Shown: positions 16,417 to 25,870, numbered from the stretch's first letter. The stretch is DNA of 64,000 nt from Pseudovibrio zosterae (GCF_033843645.1 NZ_JAWXVZ010000003.1:62001-126000), one strand, 5' to 3'. Translations and numbers: made by a program. The notes: a model not told the origin generated them from the letters alone.

Positions 16417-17247
16417 TTAGTGGGTCATGATGACCGGTACGGTCATGCTGCTTAGGATGTCACGGGTTGCGCCGCCCAGAATGTACTCGCGGAACCGGCT
16501 CGTGCCATAACCACCCATGACGACCAGGTCCATGTTCTGTTCAGAGACATAGTTCAAGAGCGCGTCAGAGACGGACACTTGCGGGTTCGCGATCACCTGC
16601 ACGTTAACTTCAATGTTGTGACGTGCAAGGTAAGTTGCAATATCAGCGCCGGGCTCGCCCACAAAAGTTTTCCCCTTGTCGACAATGACCACGTTCACGT
16701 CATCAGCCTTTTCCAGCATTGGCATGGCCGCATGAACGGCGCGGGCGCAAGTGGCACTGCCATCCCATGCAATCATGACCTTCTTGGGTGCAAACTCACC
16801 CTTGGAGATGTAGGGCACGAGCATGACGGGCACGCCGGTGTCAAACAGCAGAGCTTCAATGATCAGTTCACGCATTGGCTCCGGATCATCCGGGTTGTCC
16901 TGCCCAACCACGATCATGTCGGTTAGGCGGGCCTGGCGCAGAACTGGGTCGAGGGAACCACCCGTGACCATTTCTTCCGTTCGGGTTTCGCCGCTGATGC
17001 CGGCCATCTTGACATAATGGTCGAACTTTTCGAGAGATTTTTTAGCTGCGGAGACTGCCTGGTCGTGGGCCATCTGCAGGAAATCAGCGGGCATTGGGGC
17101 TGCGATGAAGCCGGGAACGATTGGCTCAAATGCCAAGGCCAAACCAGTCGCATGCGCGCCTTCTCTTGCGGCAAGTGCGACGCCAACTTGGGATGCTGGC
17201 TGCTCACCATTCAAGTCCGTGACAACAATAATGTCCTTGATTGCCAT
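16417..17247 (-). CDS. Universal stress protein, tandem UspA domains
   Basis: A 276-residue cytoplasmic protein with two UspA units. The C-terminal unit keeps the ATP-binding pattern VMGGYGTSRFREYILGG followed by ATRDILSSMTVPVIM. The N-terminal unit is more divergent: it starts DIIVVTDL, contains IVVGQDNPDDPEP in the place of the G-x2-G-x9-G loop, and probably does not bind ATP the same way. A perfect FNR/FixK box lies upstream, in line with the known oxygen-limitation control of many usp genes. It lies next to the Pat-like fusion, but separate terminator and promoter signals suggest it is a single-gene unit. Confidence 0.9.
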   Translation of the reverse strand: MAIKDIIVVTDLNGEQPASQVGVALAAREGAHATGLALAFEPIVPGFIAAPMPADFLQMAHDQAVSAAKKSLEKFDHYVKMAGISGETRTEEMVTGGSLDPVLRQARLTDMIVVGQDNPDDPEPMRELIIEALLFDTGVPVMLVPYISKGEFAPKKVMIAWDGSATCARAVHAAMPMLEKADDVNVVIVDKGKTFVGEPGADIATYLARHNIEVNVQVIANPQVSVSDALLNYVSEQNMDLVVMGGYGTSRFREYILGGATRDILSSMTVPVIMTH

Positions 17248-17671
17248 TTGCTTTTCTCCCTGCCTTTTTTGGCGGTGCTGAGTTGGGTATTAGACCCAGC
17301 GGTACTTATACTATCTGCACGCGCGAGGATGCTCCTTGATGCTTATCAAAAGGAGCATTTTATTATCTCTCTGAAAAACAATAGTTTATTCAGAAAATCA
17401 TATATCAGTACTATCAAATATACTGTGATATATGCCAAGCTAGTGCAACTACGTGCAACAATTTATCTAGAGTTTAGTGCTCTCTCTAGGTCACTCTTTG
17501 TGCTGGGTGATTTTTGCTGAATGATCCTTGCGGAAGCACATTAAACCTTCGGATGAAACGGTTTTCTTTTTGCATCCATGTGTTAGAAATAGTCACCTAT
17601 ACCTATAGGGGTAACCCGTATGCATTGGGAGATTGGTGCGGGCGGGAGACGAATAATGGGAGCAAAACACA
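17248..17671. other. AT-rich 424-bp intergenic region between usp and dctP
   Basis: It contains divergent promoter DNA with an FNR-type box and a larger inverted repeat on the usp side. The dctP side has a GGGAG ribosome site at 17659-17663. The remainder is AT-rich without a credible gene. Confidence 0.6.
17336..17349 (-). promoter_or_regulatory. FNR/FixK-type box upstream of the universal stress protein gene
   Basis: TTGAT-GCTT-ATCAA matches TTGATN4ATCAA exactly. It is nested within a larger inverted repeat (ATGCTCCTT at 17329-17337 with AAGGAGCAT at 17350-17358). On the minus strand a TAGTAT or the overlapping TATAAG -10-like hexamer (17305-17313) lies where a class II activated promoter would put it, with the box centred near -41 to -45. 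Confidence 0.7.
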
Positions 17672-18688
17672 ATGAATCTGATGAAAAGCGCCACCGCCGT
17701 CCTAGCGCTGACCATGGGCGCATCCTTCACTGCCGAAGCATTCGCCGCAGACTTGACATGGAACGTGTCTCTTTGGGGTAAGCGCCGGGCGTTTACCGAA
17801 CACATCGAGAAGCTTGCCTCCGAAGTTGCGACCCGCACGGATGGCCGCTTCGAAATCAAGCTGCACTACGGCGGCGCACTGTCCAAGTCTCGCGAAAACC
17901 TTGATGGCATTGCCATTGGTGCGTTTGAAATGGCCCAGTTCTGTGCCTCCTACCATGCCGACAAGAACCCGACGCTGACCGTGACCGAGTTGCCTTTCCT
18001 CGGCGTTCCTGATCTTGAAACCCAGATCAAGGTTGATCTCGCGCTCTATCAGCACCCAGCCGTTCAAAAGGATCTGGCGCGCTGGAATGCCAAGCCGCTG
18101 ATGTCCTCGCCGATGCCGCAATACAACATTCTCGGGGCAGGTGATGCGCCGCAGACTGTTGCGGACTTCGAAGGAATGCGCGTTCGCGCGCTGGGTGGCA
18201 TCGGAAGTGCAATGGAGATTGTCGGTGCGGTTCCAACATCCGTAACCGCCGCGGAAGCTTATCAGGCGCTTGATTCCGGCACAGTCAGGGCCGTGTCCTT
18301 TGCGCCCCATGCACACCTGTCGTTCAACACGATCGAGGCAGGTAACTGGTGGACCACAAACCTGAATCCAGGCACCGTCCATTGTCCTGTGGTGGTAAAC
18401 ATGGATGCCTATGACATGTTGCCGGATGACTTCAAGCAGGCGCTGAATGAGAGCATCCAGCCTGCGCTTGACCACTACGTTGCAACCTACGCAGCGGTCT
18501 ATGAGAAGTTCTATCCAGCGCTGGAAGAAAACGGTGTGGCTCAGATCTCTTTCTCACAGGAAGAGCTGGCGTCCTTCAAGGAAAAAGCAGGTCAGCCTGT
18601 TTGGGATGCGTGGTTGGCAGATATGGAATCCAAGGGGGTTCCGGGTGACGAGCTTCTGAAACTCGTACAGGACACCATGTCCCAGTAA
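17672..18688 (+). CDS. dctP: TRAP transporter solute-binding protein, DctP family
   Basis: The periplasmic receptor of a TRAP uptake system for an organic acid. A signal peptide is evident (MNLMKSATAVLALTMGASFT then AEAFA). The mature protein of about 310 residues has the DctP arrangement, including the substrate-carboxylate arginine region GMRVRALGG and the AEAYQALDSGTVRAV segment. The substrate cannot be told from sequence. It is followed by a hairpin and then by both permease genes in the usual P-Q-M order. Confidence 0.92.
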   Translation: MNLMKSATAVLALTMGASFTAEAFAADLTWNVSLWGKRRAFTEHIEKLASEVATRTDGRFEIKLHYGGALSKSRENLDGIAIGAFEMAQFCASYHADKNPTLTVTELPFLGVPDLETQIKVDLALYQHPAVQKDLARWNAKPLMSSPMPQYNILGAGDAPQTVADFEGMRVRALGGIGSAMEIVGAVPTSVTAAEAYQALDSGTVRAVSFAPHAHLSFNTIEAGNWWTTNLNPGTVHCPVVVNMDAYDMLPDDFKQALNESIQPALDHYVATYAAVYEKFYPALEENGVAQISFSQEELASFKEKAGQPVWDAWLADMESKGVPGDELLKLVQDTMSQ

Positions 18689-18709
18689 GAGCTTGGAAAA
18701 CGTTGTTGG

Positions 18710-18740
18710 GGCCCCCCGTCCAAGGCGGTGGGGCCTCTTT
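18710..18740 (+). terminator. Hairpin between dctP and dctQ (partial terminator or attenuator)
   Basis: GGCCCC-CCG pairs with CGG-t-GGGGCC around a 7-nt loop, with a short T-rich tail. Its place after the binding-protein gene would let dctP be expressed more than the permease genes; that role is inference. Confidence 0.6.
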
Positions 18741-18796
18741 GCTTTCTTGCGCTCAATGGGCAGGCGCACTTACCTCTGATTGGTGGAAACCTATCA

Positions 18797-19435
18797 ATGA
18801 CAACAGTTCATACCTCGGGTGGAGACGGAGAAGACCGGCGCTACCTGAAATTTACGGGAGCTCTGGGCAAGCTCGAGAACTTCTTCAATCTGATCGCTGC
18901 GACGAGCATTTTGCTGCTTATGTTTCTCGCCGTGGCGCAGGTGGTTGGCCGCAACCTCTTCAACCAGCCTGTTCCCGGTTTCATTGACTTCACAGAGCAG
19001 GCCATGGCCGTCTTTGCATTTCTGGGCGTGGCCTACTGTCAGCGCGTCGGCGGTCATATTCGAATGGAGTTGTTGCTAGGCACCTTCAAGGGCCGCGGGC
19101 TCTGGATTGCCGAGTTCTTCGGAGTGCTGATCATTCTGTTTGTGGTGACCATCCTGATCTACGGTTCTTATCTCCATTTCGATCGTTCCTGGTCTTTGGG
19201 TGACAGCACCATTGATGTGGGGCTCCCAACCTGGCCGTCCAAGCTGCTGGTGCCGCTCGCACTTTCATTGCTGTGGCTGCGTCTTTGCCTGCAGCTTTAT
19301 GGCTACAGCCGCCTGATCATCGATCCATCTCGGCCCCTGCTCGACCTACCTCACAAGCATGATGCGGCAGAACATGCCAAAGCAGAGATCGAAGAAGCGT
19401 TCCTTGAGGAACATCAGGAAGGGGGTGCGCGATGA
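18797..19435 (+). CDS. dctQ: TRAP transporter small permease subunit
   Basis: A four-helix inner-membrane protein of 212 residues that pairs with DctM. The segments LGKLENFFNLIAATSILLLM, QVVGRNLFNQPVPGFIDFTE and QRVGGHIRMELLL are typical of DctQ. I chose the ATG at 18797, with a weak GGTGGA upstream, because it gives the standard N-terminus; an upstream in-frame extension would run into the dctP terminator. The C-terminal tail is charged and cytoplasmic. Its stop overlaps the dctM start by 4 nt (ATGA). Confidence 0.9.
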   Translation: MTTVHTSGGDGEDRRYLKFTGALGKLENFFNLIAATSILLLMFLAVAQVVGRNLFNQPVPGFIDFTEQAMAVFAFLGVAYCQRVGGHIRMELLLGTFKGRGLWIAEFFGVLIILFVVTILIYGSYLHFDRSWSLGDSTIDVGLPTWPSKLLVPLALSLLWLRLCLQLYGYSRLIIDPSRPLLDLPHKHDAAEHAKAEIEEAFLEEHQEGGAR

Positions 19436-20799
19436 CACCGTTCGACATCGGTTTGATCATGACCGGCGTACTGCTCGTGCTGGTCGTCTTCGGCGTTCGG
19501 GTTGCTTTTGCTGCGGCCTTTGTGGGTCTGGTAGGCATGATCGCCATCTTCTCCATGCGGATGGGCTTTGAACGTGGTTTTATGGTGGCGCTCAAGATGG
19601 CAGGCACCATTCCGCACTCGAAATCAGTAACCTACGCCCTGTCTGTGTTGCCGACCTTTATTCTGATCGGCTTTCTCGCCTACTACGCAGGCCTGACGAA
19701 ACACCTGTTTGAAGCGTCAAAGCGTTGGCTTGGCTGGCTGCCTGGCGGAATGGCCATCGGTACCGTGTTTGCAACCGCCGGCTTTGCAGCGGTCTCGGGT
19801 GCATCCACCGCGACCTCAGCCGTATTTGCGCGCGTGGCCATTCCGGAAATGCTGAAAGCAGGCTATTCACCACGCCTTTCTGCGGCTGTTGTCGCCGCAG
19901 GTGGTACCTTGGCCTCTCTGATCCCTCCCAGTGCGATCCTCGTGATCTACGCCATCTTGGTGGAAGAGTCCGTTGGCAAGTTGCTGATGGCGGGTTTCCT
20001 GCCAGGTGTCGTTTCGGTCATCATTTATGGTCTCATCATTTACTTCATGGCCAAGTGGAAGGGCGGGGCCCCCGCTATTGGCGGCTTCACGTGGGGCCAA
20101 CGCTTCAGTGCGGTGCCGGGGACACTCCCCATCATCGGCGTGATCCTGATCATTTTTTCCAGTCTCTACTTTGGCTTTGCCACGCCAACAGAAGCGGGCT
20201 CACTAGGGGCCTTCGTGGTGTTGCTGACAGCTTTCTATAAAGGCATGCGCACCAAGCAGTTGTTCCAAGCGCTGCACGAAACCGCACGGCTGACGGTGAT
20301 GATCTTCACGCTCATTTGGGGCGTGCTGGTCTATGTTCGCTTCCTTGGGTTTGCCGGTCTGCCAGATGCCTTTAAGGACTTCATCGTTGGCCTTGACTAC
20401 GCACCGCTCTTGATCGTGATCTGCATTCTTCTCGGCTATGCGGTGCTGGGCATGTTCATGGACGCCATTGGCATGTTGGTGCTCACGCTGCCTGTGGTCT
20501 TTCCTGCAATCATCGCTTTGAACGGTGGGCCAGATGTTTCTGCCGCAGACAGCGCGCTTGGCATGTCCGGCGCGGCCTGCGCCATCTGGTTCGGGATTAT
20601 CGTGGTGAAAATGGCGGAGCTCTGTCTGATCACGCCACCTATAGGGCTCAACTGCTTTGTCGTCTCGGGTGTGCGCCCGGACATTCCGGTTCAGGAAGTG
20701 TTTCGCGGCTGCATGCCCTTCTTTGTGGCAGATGTTGTAACCGTGGCCGTGCTGGTCGCTTTCCCGGCAATCATCACCATCCTGCCCTCTTTGATGTAG
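19432..20799 (+). CDS. dctM: TRAP transporter large permease subunit
   Basis: The ion-coupled membrane transport subunit (455 residues, about 12 hydrophobic segments). It has DctM signature stretches such as ASTATSAVFARVAIPEMLKA, GTLASLIPPSAILVIYAILV and FATPTEAGSLGAFVVLL. A Na+-driven import mechanism is known for the family. The gene is translationally coupled to dctQ and ends just before a strong bidirectional terminator. Confidence 0.93.
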   Translation: MTPFDIGLIMTGVLLVLVVFGVRVAFAAAFVGLVGMIAIFSMRMGFERGFMVALKMAGTIPHSKSVTYALSVLPTFILIGFLAYYAGLTKHLFEASKRWLGWLPGGMAIGTVFATAGFAAVSGASTATSAVFARVAIPEMLKAGYSPRLSAAVVAAGGTLASLIPPSAILVIYAILVEESVGKLLMAGFLPGVVSVIIYGLIIYFMAKWKGGAPAIGGFTWGQRFSAVPGTLPIIGVILIIFSSLYFGFATPTEAGSLGAFVVLLTAFYKGMRTKQLFQALHETARLTVMIFTLIWGVLVYVRFLGFAGLPDAFKDFIVGLDYAPLLIVICILLGYAVLGMFMDAIGMLVLTLPVVFPAIIALNGGPDVSAADSALGMSGAACAIWFGIIVVKMAELCLITPPIGLNCFVVSGVRPDIPVQEVFRGCMPFFVADVVTVAVLVAFPAIITILPSLM

Positions 20800-20822
20800 A
20801 GCCTACGCAGAGTTGAATGTAA

Positions 20823-20856
20823 AACGGCGCGGCTTTCATGTGAGAGCCGCGCCGTT
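20823..20856. terminator. Bidirectional terminator between dctM and xseA
   Basis: AACGGCGCGGCT pairs perfectly with AGCCGCGCCGTT (12 bp) around a 10-nt loop. A-rich DNA flanks the left side and CCTT the right, so both converging genes can use it. Confidence 0.85.
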
Positions 20857-20884
20857 CCTTCTACTGATGCATGTTCCTTAAATT

Positions 20885-22375
20885 TTAGAACAAGCTGCCC
20901 TGAGCATCGTCGGTTTTCTTTGGTTTTGCAGGGCGAGTGCTTTTCTTGCGGACGGGCTTCGCTTTTTCCTCGGGCTCTTCTAAAGTCGGCTCTTGTGGGG
21001 CGCTGCTCGGCGGCGGCACGGGATCTGAGCCTTTGCCACCAGCAATGGCGTCAACAATCCCACCCTTCATCTGCAGCTTCAGCGCCTGTCCTTCGCCTAC
21101 CGCTGTGGCGGACCCAATTGGCGTGTCATGCTCATCCCGAACAACGGCATAACCACGCTCGATCACGCGCTCGTAGCTCAGGGAGTTCAGCAGTTGCGTC
21201 ACCCCATCCAACCTCATGCGCTGGCGATTGATGAGGTTTCGATAGGCTTGGACACTCCGCCCTTCAAGGCTGCGAAGCCGTTCATGGTTGAAGGCGATCT
21301 GGCGGGATAGAGTGATCGGGCTGAGCCCGCGTGTTGCCGTATCAAGGCGTGTGCGATGGCTTTGCGTGTTCATGCGCAAGCCGTACTCAAGCCGTCCCGC
21401 GACAACATCAAATCTTTGGCGGGGAAGGGCGAGCAGGTCACGCGGCGCAGGTAGAGAGGCGGCAGCTGCACGCAGCTCAGTCTTGCGGCTTTGCAAAAGG
21501 CGTAACAAGCCTGTCGACAGGCGACGTGACAGGTCATCCGTCATCGCCTTCAACTCAGACTTCACTGGCACCACAAACTCGGCAGCGCCCGTTGGCGTTG
21601 GTGCCCGAACGTCGGCTGCCAGATCGATCAGCGTCCAGTCAGTCTCGTGACCCACCGCTGATACCAGCGGGATTTGCGAGTCTGCGGCTGCGCGCACGGC
21701 TTCTTCATCGTTGAAACCCCAGAGGTCTTCCAGGCTCCCGCCGCCACGGGCCACTATAAGCACGTCGGGACGGGGGATTGGTCCGCCTTCAGGTAGTGCA
21801 TTGAAACCACGAATACCGTTGGCAACTTCAGCCCCGCATGTTTCACCTTGCACACGCACAGGCCAAACGATCACATGCAGCGGAAAACGGTCTGAGATCC
21901 GGTGCAGAATATCGCGAATGACAGCCCCGGTGGGCGAAGTGACAACGCCAACAACGCGAGGCATGCGGGGAAGTGCCCGCTTGCGTTCAGGATTGAACAG
22001 TCCTTCCGCGCCAAGTTTCTTCTTCCGTTCTTCCAACAACGCCATCAGGGCGCCAGCGCCTGCTGGCTCCATGGACTCGATGACCATCTGGTATTTGGAT
22101 TGTCCGGGGAAAGTGGTGACCTTTCCGGTCGCGATCACTTCCAGGCCCTGTTCCGGCTGCACTTTAAGGCGGGCAGCGTTCCCCTTCCAAATGATGCCAG
22201 CAAGAACCGAACGATCATCTTTCAGGTCCAGATAGACGTGGCCCGAAGCTGGGCGGCTCACCCGTCCCAGCTCACCGCGTACGCGAACGTAGTCAAAGGA
22301 ATCCTCAATAGTCCGCTTAATTGCGTTGGAAACCTCTGAGACAGAAAACTCGGCAACGTTCGATTGTTCGGACAA
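20885..22375 (-). CDS. xseA: Exodeoxyribonuclease VII large subunit
   Basis: The catalytic subunit of ExoVII, which degrades single-stranded DNA to short oligonucleotides. The order is an N-terminal OB-fold (VRGELGRVSRPASGHVYLDL), the catalytic domain (MPRVVGVVTSPTGAVIRDIL, VLIVARGGGSLEDLWGFNDE, PLVSAVGHETDWTLIDLAAD), a long helical segment, and a roughly 60-residue Pro/Lys-rich tail ending in GSLF. The tail is common in alphaproteobacterial XseA. Its promoter is divergent from that of rsmE. No xseB is in the window. Confidence 0.95.
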   Translation of the reverse strand: MSEQSNVAEFSVSEVSNAIKRTIEDSFDYVRVRGELGRVSRPASGHVYLDLKDDRSVLAGIIWKGNAARLKVQPEQGLEVIATGKVTTFPGQSKYQMVIESMEPAGAGALMALLEERKKKLGAEGLFNPERKRALPRMPRVVGVVTSPTGAVIRDILHRISDRFPLHVIVWPVRVQGETCGAEVANGIRGFNALPEGGPIPRPDVLIVARGGGSLEDLWGFNDEEAVRAAADSQIPLVSAVGHETDWTLIDLAADVRAPTPTGAAEFVVPVKSELKAMTDDLSRRLSTGLLRLLQSRKTELRAAAASLPAPRDLLALPRQRFDVVAGRLEYGLRMNTQSHRTRLDTATRGLSPITLSRQIAFNHERLRSLEGRSVQAYRNLINRQRMRLDGVTQLLNSLSYERVIERGYAVVRDEHDTPIGSATAVGEGQALKLQMKGGIVDAIAGGKGSDPVPPPSSAPQEPTLEEPEEKAKPVRKKSTRPAKPKKTDDAQGSLF

Positions 22376-22559
22376 AATGCACTAACTCTCGTCAACCTGT
22401 AAAATATCGAATCCATTCTATAGGCTATTCGCTCAAACACACCAAGCGCTGCAGACGTTTCCCCTCCATGAAATCGTTAGAAACGCAAAGGTGCACTCTG
22501 TTCGGACCTCCAAAAATCCCTTAGACAAGACGAGACCTATCAATGCGACGGATTGAATT

Positions 22560-23309
22560 ATGCCTCGTTCGGAATTCCGCATGCAGCGGCTTTATCTTGA
22601 CCATCCGCTGGAAGAAAAAACACGCGTAGAAGCCGACCGGGCGCAGGCAAACTATTTGCTCAATGTTTTACGCATGAAGGATGGCGCTGAGCTGTTGGTT
22701 TTTAATGGTCGCGACGGCGAATGGATGGCAGAAGTTCAGGCCACTGGTCGCAAGTCATGTGATCTCATCGTCACCAAACTGATCCGCGAACAAAGCCCAA
22801 AGCCGCAGCTGGATTACATTTTTGCACCCCTGAAGCTGGCTCGGCTGGATTACATGGTGCAGAAGGCTGTCGAGATGGGGGCAGGGCGCTTACGCCCGGT
22901 GTTGACCCAGCACACACAAAACCCAAAGCTGAACCTGCAGCGCATGAATGCGAATGTGATTGAAGCCTGCGAGCAATGTGGGGTGCTTCACATTCCAGAG
23001 GTTCTGGAGCCAGTCAAGCTGACCGCGCTTGTGGCGGATTGGACACAAAACGATGCGGAGCGCGCGTTGATCTTTTGTGACGAGGGTGAACGCTCTCAGA
23101 ACCCACTCCCCGCGCTGGAGAATGTGCCCGATGGTCCGCTGGCTCTGCTTATTGGTCCTGAAGGTGGCTTCTCGGAAGAAGAGCGCAAAATGCTGCGCGA
23201 TCAATCATTTGTCCATCCTATGCCGTTAGGTCCTAGAGTACTGAGAGCCGACACCGCAGCTGTCGCTGCCATGGCTGTTGTTCAAGCCAGGATGGGTGAC
23301 TGGTTCTAA
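22560..23309 (+). CDS. rsmE: 16S rRNA (uracil-1498-N3)-methyltransferase
   Basis: Methylates U1498 of 16S rRNA using S-adenosylmethionine. A PUA-like N-terminal domain (RLYLDHPL onward) is followed by the knotted SPOUT domain, whose SAM-binding loops are LLIGPEGGFSEEE and LGPRVLRADTAAVAAMAVVQ. At 249 residues its length is normal. An inner ATG (MQRLYLD) is possible, but the longer N-terminus is common in this group. The cyclase gene starts 18 nt later. Confidence 0.93.
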   Translation: MPRSEFRMQRLYLDHPLEEKTRVEADRAQANYLLNVLRMKDGAELLVFNGRDGEWMAEVQATGRKSCDLIVTKLIREQSPKPQLDYIFAPLKLARLDYMVQKAVEMGAGRLRPVLTQHTQNPKLNLQRMNANVIEACEQCGVLHIPEVLEPVKLTALVADWTQNDAERALIFCDEGERSQNPLPALENVPDGPLALLIGPEGGFSEEERKMLRDQSFVHPMPLGPRVLRADTAAVAAMAVVQARMGDWF

Positions 23310-23327
23310 AACCTGGGAGACGCCGGA

Positions 23328-25127
23328 ATGCCTGACGCCACCAACCAGAAGACACAAAGCGAGCGCCATTGGCGGCTGCCAATTACCTGGGTCTTGGGTG
23401 GCGGTTTTGGACTTCTCCTGCTGGCTGTTGCCGGCACCATGTTGCTGTTCATGACGTGGACTGCGGAGCGCCAAACCTCTCGCATGATGGCAGAGATCGG
23501 CGAACTCATGCTCGAGCGCAGTCTTGAGGTGGTCGACGAATTCTTCTCGCAAGAGGAGACAATCGGATTGATTATTGCCGACATCATGACGGATCGGGAG
23601 CTGATGAAAGCGCCGGAGGGATTGCAGCAGCACCTTGCCCGTATTCTGGCTCGTCAGACCAACATCGGCCGCATCAGCTATACCTATCCAGACGGGCGCA
23701 CCATCGTGGTGCGCTTGAGCGAAGACGGAAGCGAAAACTACGTCAAGCTTGGCAAGCCGCTTTCAGTGCCAGAGCAAGCCCAGCATGGGACAAAGATCTG
23801 GGCCCCGCCATACTTCGACAGTGAGTTGAACGAGACTTATCTGCGGTTGATTGTTTATTTGAAGCCGGAGTTTGAGACTGCGCTTGCGCGAATAACTGTC
23901 GACTATCCGGTGCGTGATCTGGAGCATCTCCTCGACCGCATGGTCTGGCGCGACGGACAGAAGCCATTCATTTTGTTCGCAAAGGACAAAGTGTTGGCAA
24001 GCACCGAGCCGATATTTGACGACATCGCGCACACCGTGCTTCATCCCGTTCCCAAACTCTCTGACATGACCGGCACGCCACTTCCCCGCATCTGGGACCG
24101 AAGCGGGAGACAGCAAATGTTGAGGGTGGATTTTGGCGCTCACGTTGACCAGTCCCTCGAGCAGCACATGCTGTTCATCTACGCGCCGTTGAACAGGCAC
24201 CAGAACATTCCGCTGCTCGTTGGAAGTTACATGTCCGCTGCTGAGTTTGGCCAGCCGTTGACCAACCTCAATCGTATGGTGATGGTTGCTGTTGCGGTGC
24301 TGATTGTGGGGCTTGTGGCACTGGTGTTCTTTGGCCGTGCTCTGGGACGGCCAATCCGGGCGCTTGCAGAGAAGGCGATGGATATTCGGCATTTGGATCT
24401 GGAGGGTAAACCACCACTGCCGCGCTCTCATCTGCGCGAGTTGGATGAGACCAATGCCAGTTTCAATGCAGCAATTGGAGCGCTTGAGGCCTTCTCCCGG
24501 TATGTGCCGCGTGATCTGGTTCGGGTGCTTCTGGAACGCGACTTCAGAGGCTTGAAGAATACTGAACTTCGAACCATGACAATCATGTTCTCTGATATCG
24601 CCGGCTTCACTACTGTTGCGTCGCGGTTGTCGGCAGAAGAAACAACAGCCCTACTCAACGCTCATTTTGAGGAGATTTCGAAGCTGATCACCTCAACTGG
24701 CGGCACGATCGATAAATATCTGGGGGATGGGGTTATGGCCTTCTGGGGAGCGCCCGAGGAAATGAAAGACCATGCCGAGCGCGCTGTCGAAGCGGTGAAA
24801 CTGATTGAGAGGGAGCTTCTTGCACGCGCGGGCGGCCCTGAACCTTGTGACAAGCTGCGTGTGCGTATCGGCCTTCATACTGGAACTGTGGTTGTAGGCA
24901 ACATCGGCTCCAGCGAACGCATGGACTACACAGTAATCGGGGATGCCGTGAACGTGGCTTCTCGACTGCAAGAACTGGGCAAGACGGTGGAAGCGAACGC
25001 CAAGGTGCTCGCGCTTGCCAGTGAAGAAACAGTGAAACACTTGTCAGAGGCTGAACGTGGTGATCTCGTTGGCTCATTTGAGCTTCGCGGACGGGACGAG
25101 CCGGTCAACGTTTTCCGTCTCGTTTGA
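23328..25127 (+). CDS. Membrane-bound class III adenylate cyclase
   Basis: A 599-residue transmembrane sensor-cyclase. TM1 lies at about residues 20-45 (WVLGGGFGLLLLAVAGTMLL), then an extracytoplasmic sensor domain of about 270 residues, TM2 near 305-335, a short HAMP-like linker, and a class III catalytic domain. Metal-binding aspartates are D423 (FSDIAGFT) and D467 (YLGDGVMAFWG). K463 and the Asp in VIGDAVNVASRL fit ATP rather than GTP specificity, and the Asn/Arg of NVASR fit the transition-state pair. It probably shares a transcript with rsmE. The ligand of the sensor domain is unknown. Confidence 0.88.
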   Translation: MPDATNQKTQSERHWRLPITWVLGGGFGLLLLAVAGTMLLFMTWTAERQTSRMMAEIGELMLERSLEVVDEFFSQEETIGLIIADIMTDRELMKAPEGLQQHLARILARQTNIGRISYTYPDGRTIVVRLSEDGSENYVKLGKPLSVPEQAQHGTKIWAPPYFDSELNETYLRLIVYLKPEFETALARITVDYPVRDLEHLLDRMVWRDGQKPFILFAKDKVLASTEPIFDDIAHTVLHPVPKLSDMTGTPLPRIWDRSGRQQMLRVDFGAHVDQSLEQHMLFIYAPLNRHQNIPLLVGSYMSAAEFGQPLTNLNRMVMVAVAVLIVGLVALVFFGRALGRPIRALAEKAMDIRHLDLEGKPPLPRSHLRELDETNASFNAAIGALEAFSRYVPRDLVRVLLERDFRGLKNTELRTMTIMFSDIAGFTTVASRLSAEETTALLNAHFEEISKLITSTGGTIDKYLGDGVMAFWGAPEEMKDHAERAVEAVKLIERELLARAGGPEPCDKLRVRIGLHTGTVVVGNIGSSERMDYTVIGDAVNVASRLQELGKTVEANAKVLALASEETVKHLSEAERGDLVGSFELRGRDEPVNVFRLV

Positions 25128-25190
25128 GTGAATTGATCAGCTGCTGGCTAACGTTCTCTCAGAAAGTCTGAGTTACCTAAGGCGCAATTC

Positions 25191-25733
25191 GTGTCACACT
25201 ACCCCAGCGTTGAAGAGCTGAGGGAGTGCGGCATGGCTGGGACCTATGATCGGGAACTGTTCTATCCGGGACAGGATGCCATGTCGCATCATTTCCAGAA
25301 GCTGATGGGAGACTATCTGGCTCAAATGGCCGCTCAGCACGCCAACCCCCAGATGGCTTTGCCAAACAAATACCCCACGCCCGATGAATTGCAGCGTTTG
25401 GGAGAACAGATGCTGGCGTTCATCCAGATTTGGGATGGGCAGCAGCGCCTTGCGAAAAAAGGCGTACCTCAGACCTACGAAGAAGTGCGGGATTTTTGGT
25501 ATGACGCGGTGCGTGTCGTACCGGATTGGGCATGGAAGATGGGCCCTGTGTTCTCAGTTCTTTTTGTCGGCAACGCCGTGAAAGAACACCTGCCGGAAGA
25601 GCACAAGGAAATGCTTGAGGCATTCCTCAAAGGCTATGCGCGCGGACGGCCATCGCCCGCCATGGACAGCATGCTGGCTTTTAATCCATTTCTTCAATCA
25701 CAATATGCTCTCTGGAAGTCGTTTATGCCGTGA
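25191..25733 (+). CDS. Protein of unknown function, 180 residues
   Basis: I do not recognise a family. It is a soluble, mostly helical protein without a signal peptide; the C-terminal half is aromatic-rich (FWYDAVRVVPDWAWKMGPVF) and ends LAFNPFLQSQYALWKSFMP. The start is GTG with AAGG 9 nt upstream. It follows the cyclase by 64 nt on the same strand and may be cotranscribed, which is the only hint to its role. Codon use looks like that of its neighbours, so it is likely a real gene. Confidence 0.7.
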   Translation: MSHYPSVEELRECGMAGTYDRELFYPGQDAMSHHFQKLMGDYLAQMAAQHANPQMALPNKYPTPDELQRLGEQMLAFIQIWDGQQRLAKKGVPQTYEEVRDFWYDAVRVVPDWAWKMGPVFSVLFVGNAVKEHLPEEHKEMLEAFLKGYARGRPSPAMDSMLAFNPFLQSQYALWKSFMP

Positions 25734-25746
25734 CACCTTGCCTCCA

Positions 25747-25769
25747 TATGCAAATAACGCGTGTGCATA
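25747..25769. promoter_or_regulatory. Inverted repeat TATGCA-N11-TGCATA upstream of a LysR gene
   Basis: Perfect 6-bp arms with an 11-nt spacer lie about 100 nt before the LysR start. The geometry fits a LysR-type recognition site (T-N11-A), possibly for autoregulation. Confidence 0.4.
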
Positions 25770-25870
25770 ATTGCGGGATTGCGCCCTTGGACCTATAAGA
25801 TGAGAAGGGTTGTAATTGCGGTGGAACGGGTGCTTCCCTGTCGACACTTGGTTTGCAGATTGGGCATAAA

